Positions 37,701-48,811 of a stretch of DNA of 64,000 nt are shown piece after piece. This DNA comes from Channa striata (taxonomy: Eukaryota; Chordata; Actinopteri; Anabantiformes; Channidae). The notes under the pieces are model-generated. The model had not been told where the DNA came from and did no database searches. It saw nothing but the letters and a program-made list of their open reading frames with translations. The DNA lies in the NCBI GenBank assembly GCA_033026295.1, contig CM065173.1, positions 9,403,517 to 9,467,516 of the forward strand, read 5' to 3'. A program made the position numbers and the translations under genes. The first letter of the stretch is position 1. Each line of letters opens with the position of its first letter.

Positions 37701-38459
37701 TGTGCAATGCTGTGTACAGCTGAGCGAGAGTGTGCTCCTTCTGCACCGTCTTCAGTGCCCTGATACACTTGTGGGCTGCAAGAAAGAGAACAACCTCAGT
37801 TGAGACCAGTTCCAACTTGTGGGCGTGTGGATCTGTGCTCTCCAGATAGTGTGTGTGTGCTCACTGCTTGTGTGGAACCTGGTGACAAACGCATGACAGG
37901 GACAAACAGCTATTCTAGTGGCTGAGGTAGTGAACTTGTCAGCTGTCACACTGCTACGTAGCAGTAGCAGCACCGTGCTAGCTAGGTAGCACCGCCACAT
38001 ACAGTATGTGACTGCTGCTAAGCTACATTCAAAGTCAAAGGCTGCTAATAAACATTTATAAATGTTTTGGAACTTACAAAACTATGGCAATTCTCTAACA
38101 ACACCGGCTGATTGACGAAAAGGTGCCAACCGACCATATAACCCTGGACAAGGACACTACTCCAGTGACCTACATGCTGATTGAACTTTAACCTACATTT
38201 TAGCTCGATGCTAAACGTCAGCGCGCTTGCTAGTCTATTTTGGCTAGCGCTAACGCTAGCTTCCAACAAACCTCAAAAAGAAATTTAAGCACGAGCAAAA
38301 ACTGTTCGGCACCGGACCGGCTGAAGTGAGCCTCGGAACCGGGCCAGGACGACGTTCCGACACCGGCGGTAACGTTAAAGTTCGCCAAACCGGCAACATG
38401 TTGGCTAATTAGCCGTTAGCTCACACACCTTGGCACGAATATCTGCTGGCTGGAAACAT
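25731..38459 (-). CDS. ETFDH: Electron transfer flavoprotein-ubiquinone oxidoreductase, mitochondrial
   Basis: Role (family knowledge): inner-membrane FAD and 4Fe-4S enzyme that passes electrons from ETF to ubiquinone, serving fatty-acid and amino-acid oxidation. Thirteen exons, 5' to 3' on the minus strand: 38459-38429, 37775-37617, 37185-36956, 36701-36620, 34392-34274, 33275-33198, 32780-32634, 31723-31583, 31176-31033, 29921-29756, 28892-28710, 28541-28320, 25894-25731. All splices are in phase; 621 aa, against 617 in human. Seen: a short basic presequence (MFPASRYSCQ, then HKCIRALK); the RITTHYTIHPR segment; the FAD motif [75 protein letters not shown]; the membrane-associated GGMIYTGIFYWIFRG; and the cluster ligands FCPAG plus NCVHCKTCD. 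It ends GGGGPAYNGM. Intron 4 carries a Tc1-like transposon. No lesions were seen. Confidence 0.97.
34710..36255 (-). mobile_element. Tc1/mariner-like DNA transposon (inactive)
   Basis: A 1546-bp element in ETFDH intron 4, bounded by TA on both sides (34708-34709 and 36256-36257), the Tc1 target duplication. Both ends carry long inverted repeats of about 200 bp built on AAGGGGGCAAACACT/TCTTTCACAC outer and GGGGCAAACACTTTTTCACA inner blocks. The left outer end has lost about 14 bases relative to the right. The internal transposase is read on the minus strand and is broken. Confidence 0.9.
34900..35924 (-). pseudogene. Broken Tc1-like transposase
   Basis: Seen: an ATG at 35924 starts MSRSKDIQKQMRTRIIE, followed by a helix-turn-helix style N-terminus (YKAISKALGLQRTTVRAI), which stops near 35643. 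The catalytic C-terminal part continues in another frame at about 35146 with WPGQSPDLNPIEMLWHDLK, including the final Glu of the DDE triad. The middle (35150-35640) is interrupted by stops and frame changes, so no functional enzyme is made. Tc1-type transposases are about 340 aa. Confidence 0.85.
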
Positions 38460-38700
38460 TGTGCGTCAGCTAGTGTGAGCTCACTAGCAGACAGCGGTTA
38501 GTTGCGTCTTCCTTCAGCCGACCCTGACGGACGATGCCCTCCACTGCTCTGCCAGCGATGAACCGCCCGCTCTGCAAACCGAGCTCAGCTACAACACACG
38601 GCTCCTATCGCAAACATCCGGGAGCGTCAGAGCTGCTGCTGCTGCTGCTGCGGCGGCGTAGATCACGTAACACCACACAGCAGCAACTGCGCATGCGCAG
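38300..38700 (-). promoter_or_regulatory. ETFDH promoter and 5' leader
   Basis: A GC- and CpG-rich block around and upstream of the ETFDH start codon (38459-38457), with GCTAACGCTAGC-like runs near 38250 and GCGCATGCGC, an NRF1-type palindrome, near 38690. NRF1 sites are usual at mitochondrial-enzyme promoters. A CTG/CAG run lies within it (38632-38650). No convincing divergent gene was found on the plus strand; human C4orf46, which is divergent here, was not recognised. Confidence 0.6.
38632..38650. repeat. CTG/CAG trinucleotide run
   Basis: About six CTG units (CAG on the ETFDH strand) followed by CGGCGGCG, within the ETFDH promoter or 5' leader. Confidence 0.85.
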
Positions 38701-39434
38701 GCACTGTGGGATGGAAACAATGGAGACAAACAGGAGTGAATCTGTGGAATGCCTGCAATACAAATATGAATATTTCAGGTTAAAAAATGGTTAAAAGATC
38801 GATCATATGTAGATATAAAGATATTTATTTAAAATGCCTGAGTGCTTTGGTTGCTAAACATTAGTTAAGTTGAAATGTATAATTAGTGAGTAATGTAAAA
38901 CCTCATTAAATTTGTAGGAAAATAAGATGAAAGCAGTTTGATTATGTTATCTGCTGTTGTACTTTTCTTTTTTCCTCCTGATTACCTCAAACTGAAATCA
39001 AATACCTAACTTAAAAAAAAACGTTTGTGACTGAGGGTTTCTGACACACTAATAACACACTGTATAGACTGGACATAAAAGCACACACAAGACAAAACCC
39101 GGCTCTAAGTCCCTGAGACTTCTACAGACTACATACATTTACTAAAGTTCGGCTCTTAATACAGTTTTGGTAATTGTACTTTACTAAAGTATTCGGATTT
39201 TATTTTATTTTTTACAACACTGTAATACTTTCTGAGGGAAGCATTACACTTTTTACTCACTATATCTGCTTTTTTACTCTGCACATATATGATAAAAAAA
39301 AGTGTCAGTACATAACATGATATGAATCAGCTCCACCTGCCTTTGTGTCTGGGTAAAGGTTGAAGTTTGTTTGCGGGTGTAGCACAAAAGCCCAGGAGCT
39401 GTGGCTCATTTGCTTCGTCAGTGGGCTCCTTGTT

Positions 39435-39490
39435 TGTAAATCACTTTGGATTAAAGCACCTGCAAAATGACTTTATTGTAATTGCAAATG
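39435..39490 (+). repeat. Diverged L2-like 3' tail
   Basis: TCACTTTGGATTAAAGCACC, followed by TGCAAAATGACTTTATTGTA, matches the tail at 14518-14580 with several changes. Confidence 0.5.
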
Positions 39491-41767
39491 CAGTTCGCAA
39501 TAAATTATTTCTCCTGTTAAAAATGTAGGGATACTTGTTTATAGTCCCTAACATTTTAAAACATAATTATTTTTTTGAACAGTTATTCAAGCCACGTGAA
39601 ACAAAGCTGCTAGTTGCTATTAGGTTGTGATTTAGGAAATATTCATATGTCAAAGTATTATATAATTGCATGTTTCATCAGCAGTATGGTTTAATTCAGC
39701 CAAATTTATATGGTTCAACTAAAAATGTATTTGCCTAATAAGAATGAGTGTCTAATAGGAATAGACTCATATGGGTTATTAAAAAAACAGAAGTTAATGT
39801 TAACTGAATTATTAATTTTCCAAAGTAATTATGACTTTGTTTACTAGGAGTTGTGAATGCATGCTATAAGCACATACAATCATACAATACTTCAGTACAG
39901 TTTTAAGGCTGAATATCCCTTACACTTGTACTGCAGAAATGAAGGCAGACTTTATTCGAGAAAACAAAAATCACAAAACCAACCTTCCTAAGTAATTTTA
40001 TTGTTGGTCACAGGTCAATACAACAAATTAATTGACAACACAAGTTGAAAAATAAACATTTCCATCAATACAAATTGCTGGCTTGTCTGTCTTTTCAGCA
40101 TTTTTCGATTAGAGTCTATATGTATGTGAATGTAATATAAACACACCACATACAATGTACAAATGTAGTTTCTGTGTTATAGCATGTTGCTATACATTTT
40201 CTACATTTACAATGTCTGAAAAAAGGCCATTTACGCAGGATTTTGTACTTCATTGGACAAAGCTAAGCACAGCAGTATTTATGATCACTCTACAAACAAT
40301 CTTTACTGTACAGGTCACAGAGTAAAAAAATGTGTGGCGTGTTGGTGGGTTGTTGAGATGAAGTTGAGAAGTGACGTTCAAACCACCAGACCAGCTGGGG
40401 AATTTCTAGACAATATTTATAAAAAAACATTTTATAGTTGCTGCCAGAGCAGCTGCAATCCATTTATACCTGTCCAAATGATGTACATTCTTTGTATTAT
40501 TTGAATTATCTCATGCATTACATTCAACAGTACACTAAAATAACAAAAGCAACACAAAACCCATTTTTGAATTACTTCAGCAAAAATACAGAGTAAAACG
40601 TGTGAGTCCTTTTCCCTCCTTAGCAGACAGGATGAACGCTGAACCTTGGAAGGTTGTCACAATGTGAAGACGACACTGACAGTAGGTTACAGGTACAGCG
40701 CAGTTCTCGATATGAGGTTAACCTAGTAACATACAGCATGAAATGTATGATGTGGCTAGTCACACATTTTTAACAGAACCAGTTTAAAAAGGAAATTAAG
40801 CTGCTTGAGCAAATTTCAATTTTACAAAATGCTACAAAGCTACACGTCCAGAATGCGTGTTATTCTATGAGATAATTATTTTGTGCAGCACCACAAGGAA
40901 ATCGCAGTTAGCAGGTTTGAAATTCTACACAAGGGCCTCGTAATGGCAGAGAAAGTAACTGATTCTGCATTTATAATATTTGCAACAACTGCAGGGAATG
41001 AGTGTTCCTACTTTAACAATGCTGTTTTTTATTATTAACCATTTTGTTTTGTATGTGATGTTTCTGTCACATATAGTTTGTGTTGATAAAGTTTGTCAGG
41101 TTTCCTATCATTAAGAAAAAGGTGTGCACAACTTAAACACACATACATTTTCCAGTTTTAAGATCTACACACCCACTGACTCACTCACTCACTGAAATAC
41201 TCAGTTGCAAATCCTGCATTCAAAATATTGCGTGAGTAAAAGCACAAAAGAAAATTCTTAAAGTACCTAAAATAATGTGTGTTAATATTGGTTTGTAAAT
41301 ATATGATGCTTCTGTTCATTGCTTTGTTGTTGCAGCTGATAATGTGGTTCTTATTAAAGAATTTAGTTTTCAGTCTAATAATTACAACTGTATTAACTTA
41401 ACATACTGCACCTAACTTGTACATTTTGATTGAGTGATAAATTAAATATTATAATTATACCAAATTTTGTATTATTAATCAGATTCTGAAATGTAACTAG
41501 TAACTGTTAGAAATAAATGTACAGTAGTGGAGTAAAACTGTGATATTTGTCTCTGGATTGTAGTGAATCAAATTATTGAGTAGCAGAAAAAGGAAATTCT
41601 CAAGTAACGTGGAGAAACAAATTTGTTCTTAAAGCTGCAATATGAAACTGAGCCTAGTGGTAGAGAATTGAGATGAATAAAATCAAACCAGACGTCCCTT
41701 TTCCTGCTCTTAAAGACCTCTGCTTTGCTCTTTACTCATAACAGCCTGTCATGTATAAGTCACTATC

Positions 41768-41792
41768 AAATAAAATAAAATAAAATAAAATA
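41768..41792 (+). repeat. AAAAT short tandem repeat
   Basis: About five tandem AAAAT units. Confidence 0.85.
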
Positions 41793-43103
41793 TAATAGAC
41801 AAGCATGTTGCAAAGCTTGGTAATAAAGCACAAATTGTTGAATTTCTCTGATTGGCCAGTAGAGTGAGCCTTGCTCTGGAAATTTAAAGGTTTTATAAGA
41901 ATATATCTAAACTTCTAAGAGTCTGAGCCACAGGAGGCATCAACAGCACCTCTCCACAAAAAGAGAAGTTTGGAGCATATTTCTATTAAAAGCGTTGTAG
42001 ACTTAAATACAGTAAAAAATTTTAGTCACTGTGCACCACCGTCTGCCCTTTGTAATATCGTTAACTGTTCACCATGTCTACTACTTTAGTTTAGCCAGGC
42101 TTTGCACACTTCCATGTATTATTTGGGACTCAACTGCAGCTAAGGCTCCTGGGAATTAGTTATTTTTGTAGTTATTTTTACATAAACCATAAATAAACTA
42201 TTCCTGGCAAACCATCGAATAATTAATAAAACATTCCACCAATAAACCAAAATCTCCAGCTGCTGGTGAAGCTAGAGGAAGAGTCAAAGCGTCACAAAAG
42301 TCAACAGCCCTCAACCTGTCAACACTGCAACCTCCGAACAAATGTCCCCCAACTGTTGTTGAGACATTTGGATCAAAGTGGCACACAGGCAGACGTTAAC
42401 ATCTCATCAACCCTGCTGCTCCTGGGTCGAAAAAGGAAGTTGTCAAAGTAGTTGCCTGCAGGTGGTGCAAACTGTTCTGAAATTCTTCGACATTGTCTGA
42501 GCCTCTGCTATTTTCTGTTTCTGTTGTTAAGCACTAATTACCCACTTCTTCCACTGTTTACTCCCATCAAGTAGAGTTCCCCACTGCTAGAAGCATGAAA
42601 CACACTGTTCCGAAATGTTTCCTTCACGCAAATGAAGCACCTCTTCATCAGTAATTGCATCAGCGAAAGTCAAATCTTTAAGAATCTGGGCTGAATCACC
42701 GCTGTGAAGCGATGGCTGTAAAATGTTCTGTACGTAGTATTGGAAAAAGTTTGAGTACTATCACTTCAAATCCACATGCATCGAAGACTGCAGCCCTAAA
42801 ATGTCATTGTTGCATAAATAAAAGCACCGGTAGATTATTTTTATCTCTCAAAGACGAACCAAAATATATTTACGCATTCACATTCTCTGCAGCCCCAAAA
42901 ATCCTCATCATCAGTCTCTTAAAACCGAGGATATTAGTATTAGTTCATCATCATCGACAATTAACTCATATTGTCATTTTAGAAATGTAACCATAATGAG
43001 TTTGTTGATTCATAAACTGAAAGCATTAGCAATACATTTTGTTATTTCCTTTTGGGCAACACTGTCATCAAATGCTTGACCAATTAAAGATCTGTTTCTG
43101 ATT

Positions 43104-43472
43104 TAAAGACGCCTTTACAGACTTTGAACTTGTTTCTTTTGGTTCTAGTTTGGGTAGTAGATGTTAATAACGACATTAAACTTTCCTTTGACTTCCCTAT
43201 TTTAAGATATCTCTCTGTTTCTATTTGAAAAATGCCTCCAGATGACATCACTAGGAGGAACCTGCTGATCAGATTATATTATCTCGGTGCTCAGAGCATG
43301 AAGATGGTAATCACGCTTTCCCAGAGCTCCTCTAGATGACATCATCTGAAGTCCTTATGACGACAGGTGATGTCATCTGGAGGAGAGAAACAGTTTAAAA
43401 TGGAGAGTCAGAGGGAAGTTTGAGTGCACACGGACACGCTAACTAAAGCCATAGAAACACTTGCAATTTGCA
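43104..43472 (+). mobile_element. Fold-back MITE-like element, copy A
   Basis: One of three related non-coding elements (with 55902-56312 and 61866-62247). It starts AAAGACGCCTTTACAGAC; inner parts of the two halves are inverted copies, both carrying AGATGACATCA/TGATGTCATCT near GACTTCCCTATTTTAAGATA. The right end is less well preserved than in the other copies. No open frame spans it. Confidence 0.65.
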
Positions 43473-46170
43473 GCTCTCCAATAATATTAATCATATGGTA
43501 CAATGCTTTACTGTAATTTTGCTGAGTTTTTATCTATACAGTACAATATTGGATCCTGACGCATGCAGCTTTCTGTAACTTTAATTTGAAAATAATTGGA
43601 ACGCGTCCTGCGACAGTACCAGTCGGTAGGGAGTTAACAACCTACAGTAGTTTGGCTCAGCCAGCATTTGCGTTGTGGGCAAGAACAAAATAATTAAAAG
43701 ATAATTTGCTCTTTTGATGGGTGGCCAAAAACAATTTTTCAGTCCAAGCTGATATTCAGTAAAACTCAAAAGCAAAAGCATGCTCAAAGATATGACAAAA
43801 TCACTAGTACTATAATAGAAATCCATCATGCCATGTTATCACTATTCCGCTCACATTAACTTTAATGACATCTTTCTGAGAACAGACTCATAATGTCCTA
43901 GAATCAGAACTTAAATCATGAAAACAGGAGACAGAAGAGGGTAATTATGGTGCAACGCCGAAGACTTACCATGCCTACTAAAAGAGCGCTGCCACTGCAA
44001 TCAATGAAAGCTGCTAAAACAGCGGGGACTGAATTTCACTCGGGTCACCGATTTCCACACAAACGAAAGACAGCTACACAAATGCATTTTTAACTTGTTC
44101 TATCAAATGTAAAAGCCGCTAAAATACACATTTCTATTGTGTGTGAGAGGCAGCAGGCCACGGTGACACATTAAGCTGAGACATTCAGTCTAGGTTCGGT
44201 TGACTCTCTTCAGTTTGAGCAGTTCCCACATGGCTGGCTTTTAATATTACTGTAATATTTTATAGTAATACTATATTTTTAATAGAATTATTTAACACGA
44301 GTGGATAAGTATTTTATAAGGTTAGAACATTTTGCTCTCAGAGTGCAGGTCTACTTGAGTTTCTGAAAGTACAATGGGAGGCAGCACCTTTAGTTTTCAA
44401 GCTCGTCTCCTATGAAACCAGCTCCAGGTTCAGGTTCAGGAGGCTGACAGCCTCTCTGCGTTTAAGACTTACAGCCAATGTGACTCTGAACCATCTCTGC
44501 TGGGCTCCCTCTCTCGATGCCTGAGCTCCCCTCATCTCATCTCTGTGCATTAACTTTGAGACATATTTCCCCGTAGTCGTGCGGATTTGCCTCTGTCTCC
44601 CTCTCTTTAGGCAGCTCCAGCTTCCGACCCACGTGCAGATTCTGGCCCTAGTAACCTGCCCAACGTCCTGTCTGTCCCCCCCAAGTAAGGCCTTGATCTT
44701 ACTATTAGTGCCTCGGGAGGATTTTTGTTGTAAATTGGTGCTATATAATTAAAAATTGAGTTAAAATTAAGGAAATGTTGCAGCTAAAACTATAAAACTG
44801 CAATGCTGTGATGTGAAACCGAACTTGCCTGCAGAATGGGAACATACTGTCTACAGCTTTCAGCCACCTAATCTATTCATAGCTGGAGTAATGCTCTCTG
44901 TCAATTAAAGACAATTATAATGTTCAGTGTTAACGCAGTGGGAGTAATAACAATTCACAATGTCTGCCCAGCTTTAATGGTAGGAAAATGCAAAACTATG
45001 AGCCTCTATTGCTAGTAAATGGGAGTTGAAATAAGCTAAGTTGCCCGTGGCTGATGTAACACTGAGTTACCTGGGGCTGATGTAATATCGCTCCGAGCTG
45101 TCGGTGTTGTCCAGTGGCTGCCATTTGGTAAAGACCTTCGGGGGTTTTAGTGGCCTTCTTTCGTAACGGCACAGAAATCCCAGATGGACAACACAGAGAG
45201 CAGTGAGGGGCTTTTGGAAAAGTGTGGCTCACTGGCATCGACGGAGTGCTCAACTGAAGTAAATGTTTTAAAAAAGACAAAAAGTCAGGAAACGAGTAAA
45301 CCTGATGAAGTGGAACAAGCAAGGGAGCAAAGACCATATTTTCATACACTAAAATATAATTTGGTTTAAGGGAAGGAAGTTGGAATGGAAAGATGAAATA
45401 AGGCTAAAAAACATTCTAGACTATTTTAAAGTGCCATGAATGACATATTGAACGATCACAAAATTTCACATTTACCTTAATGAGAAAATCCTATAAAGTG
45501 ACATAAAGTACATAAAGTTCTGGCGTCTTTAGCTTTAACTATAAAAGCATCGGGCATTTCTACATAGTTGGATATGGATTGTTTCTATACAAAATTCACT
45601 GTTCAGTGTCTTAGTCACAGTAGTGCAGTAAAACGGTCGGCAGAAGTTATAGTTCTACATCCTAAAATATATATAACACGTTATCCACATTTCACTTGCC
45701 AGTATTGTAATAGATTAGTATTCAGCTCCAAACGTGGACAAAATACTAGAGTATAATGTTTAAGGAGAAATGATGAAAGGGGCCTTCTGTGAGAAACTGA
45801 ACTGAGCATAGAAAGCGAGTGGAACAAAAGCTGCTTCACGAGTGGGGACAAGGCTTCTGTTCTGTATTGATAAGAGATTTTTTTTGGAGCCAGCATGTAG
45901 TCTTCATTAGAGGGACTGCTGCTACTGCTGCATAAGGAATTTCGGCCGTGAGTGACTGTGAAGGTTGCTGCTTAGGCAACACATGCGCACAATGGGATTT
46001 CTAAAGACACTAATGAACACTAACGATTTGCAAACACAAAGAGAAACCTCAGCACAAATCACAGACTGTCCCTTTAAAAAGTGCATTTTTTTTTTAAAGG
46101 TTAACATAAGCAATGAACCTGAATAACATGTACTTAGTTGAGGTGGTGACATGATGAACAGATCAATGCT

Positions 46171-48771
46171 CTAATTGTTAGTTTCTTCGTTCGTCTGTGT
46201 GTGTGTGTGGTTTTGTGTGGGTGTGTGTGTCACTGTTTGTTTCTGCGAGAGCACTGACAACACTGTCTGTGGCTTCTGTTGCTGAGTGCAGGTAGTAATG
46301 TCATTGTATCCGTCGCTGGTGTTTTCCACTGGGGTGAGCTTGGCTATTGTGCCTGTCGTTTCCGGAGGGTGCCCCGGGGTGAAGCTGTGGCTGTTCTCCT
46401 GCAGGGGCCACATTTCCTGCCAGGTGAGTGATGGAGGGCGAACTGGCTGAGCGCTGAGGAGGGGCCTCTTCTGCCTGTAGTTGGCCCACACCTGCAGAAT
46501 GGTCTCTTTGAAAGGCCGTGTCGTCAGTGTGTAGAGGATGGGGTTCAGGGCGCTGTTGATGGGGAGAATAAATATGACCACCCACGAGCAGATTGTACCT
46601 GCCGGTGGAGAGAGAACCAACAGAGAAGAAATAAAACAACAGAGGTTTGTGCCGGGAGTCTTTTGTCAATGAAAACTGTGTCCTCGTGGGGTCCTGATTC
46701 TGGAGCCACCATTTACTGGGTCAGGTTAAGTGAGGTTTATTTAAACAGTGCTAAGCAGTAAAACACAGTTTCTTATAGAATATCTCATAGAAAAGCCTAA
46801 TATTCAAGATTAAATTTGAGAAGTGCAGGCTTTAAAGGCAGAGGACGGATTCCACAGTCTGTCTGGATTGATAGCAACTCAGCTGAAAGTGATGGCAAAA
46901 ATGCACCACGACATATCAAATATCCTTAAAAACTAATTGCAATTCATATTTTTACCTATTAAATGTAACAGTCTCTATTTAAAAAGTTGTTTTTATCGCT
47001 GCGTTATCATGTCCTTATATCTTCAGTGGTCTGGACTTCAGGCAAGAAGTTGATAATTTAACAGGTTCTTTGCAAAGCGGTGACTGTTTAAACATATCGG
47101 GGATGTGGAAATGATTCTGCTGTTAAAGTGATTTCAACTGAAGTTTTTACTACGACTCATCCCATGCACCCATGCAGATTGTCCTTTTACATTGTTAGAA
47201 ACATCAGGCTACATCTTTTGGAATATAATATCCAACTCCTTGAGCAGGCGCTTGTCACTCACTCAATTCAGTCCCAATATTAATATTAATATCCCAATAC
47301 AAAAATCCCTCCTTATCTGGCACTCACATTTTTAATGACATCTATCTTCTCTCTGACTTCACTTTTTTTGCTCGCTTTGTTCCTTACTTGTAGTTGACTT
47401 TGGATAAAAGTGTCTGTCAAATGACTAAATGTAAAAGGTTTTAGAAAAAGAGTTACAAACAATGCGATAAATAAATTTAACTGTATACTGAGATAACAAA
47501 AATACAATAAAAACTGAAAAATATGAATTGTTTGGTGTGGAAAACACGATGAAACACAAAAAAGGGGCAGGAAAAGTTTAGCAAGAGAGCAAAAGCCTAT
47601 CAGCTCAATCTATAACGTATGTTTAGTGATGACGACGGCATTATTCCTTCAGCTTCTGGAGAGAGCCTGGACAATCATAGAACGAATAGGTAACCGGTGT
47701 GAGGAAACTAGAAATCAAATATATGATCTAGCAGCTGAATTCCGCACTATTGGAGACTTTTGATTGGTCTCTGTAAACCACTGTACTCTGCTCCTGCTTG
47801 TGCTGAATGATCATTTCTGCAACTTTCTATCAAATCCTGTAAATCCAGTCTGACTGCTGCTGTGAAGGAACAAGCTAGAAACCATTGAGAATTACACTGC
47901 AAGGCTACTAAGGGCGTGTAATGTGACACGTAGGCTTCCTATGAAAATATTCCTTTGAATGGTTCGAGCACTTCTACTATACCGGGAATCTCCACCTGCA
48001 GCAGGGACAGGATCTTGAGGACGAAAATGGGGATCCAGCAAAGGGAGTCGGTGATGACGATGGAGAAGAACCTTTTGGCGATGGTCACCTCCTTCTTGAT
48101 GTGGTTGCTGTATTTTGTGGTCTGGGTGCCTGTTCTCTGGATGTTATAGAACATGCTTGCATAGGATAGGACGATGATGAGGAAAGCCACCAGGTTCAGA
48201 CCTGCAGACAGACGTTTGATGAGTTTCCGGTTTGGCTTAGGATAGTGGATCTTTCTGCAAATACACAAACTCTGCACATTTACAGCTTTAAAGAGAAAGC
48301 GATAGAAACAAACCCCCACCCAGGAAAATGACAATGGAGTAAACGTGGGCCCACAGCGTCTCAGGTTGCTCCGAATGCAGTGGGAAGCACACGCCGTTGG
48401 TCCCGTAGAAATTGCGAAACAATCCCTTGCAGACCAACGGCAGGAAGGCAATAATAAAGCCAAACACCCAGATGCTGAGAAGTATGGTGACAGTTCGTCG
48501 CCTGCCAGGGGTCAAGTATTTAAAAGGGTAGACGATGCAGATGTATTTCTCCAGAGTGAGGTAAGTAAGGAGCAGGACGGACACCTCCGTGGACAGCATG
48601 GCCAGCGAGCCGATGACCTGACACTGGCTGCTGTCCATCCAGGCCTGAGCGTGCCGGTTGTACTCGCCTCGAAACTTCAGATCGTAGGCGCCGATCATGA
48701 AGAGGTAGATGCCCATCAGCCCGTCTGCACCTGCAAAGGGAGATAACCTGGATGAATCTAGCCTGGCGTTT

Positions 48772-48811
<40 letters not shown>

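Larger units (their letters stand above)
38720..46170. other. Intergenic region between ETFDH and RXFP1
   Basis: About 7.4 kb, AT-rich, no supported gene on either strand. It holds an L2-like tail (39435-39490), an AAAAT run (41768-41792) and a fold-back element (43104-43472), and presumably the RXFP1 3' UTR near its right end. Confidence 0.55.

Noticed and set aside
38534..38794. Plus-strand open frame of 86 codons opposite the ETFDH leader, considered as C4orf46
   Set aside because: It shows none of the C4orf46 features I know and is driven by the CTG run (poly-Leu) and GC-rich leader.
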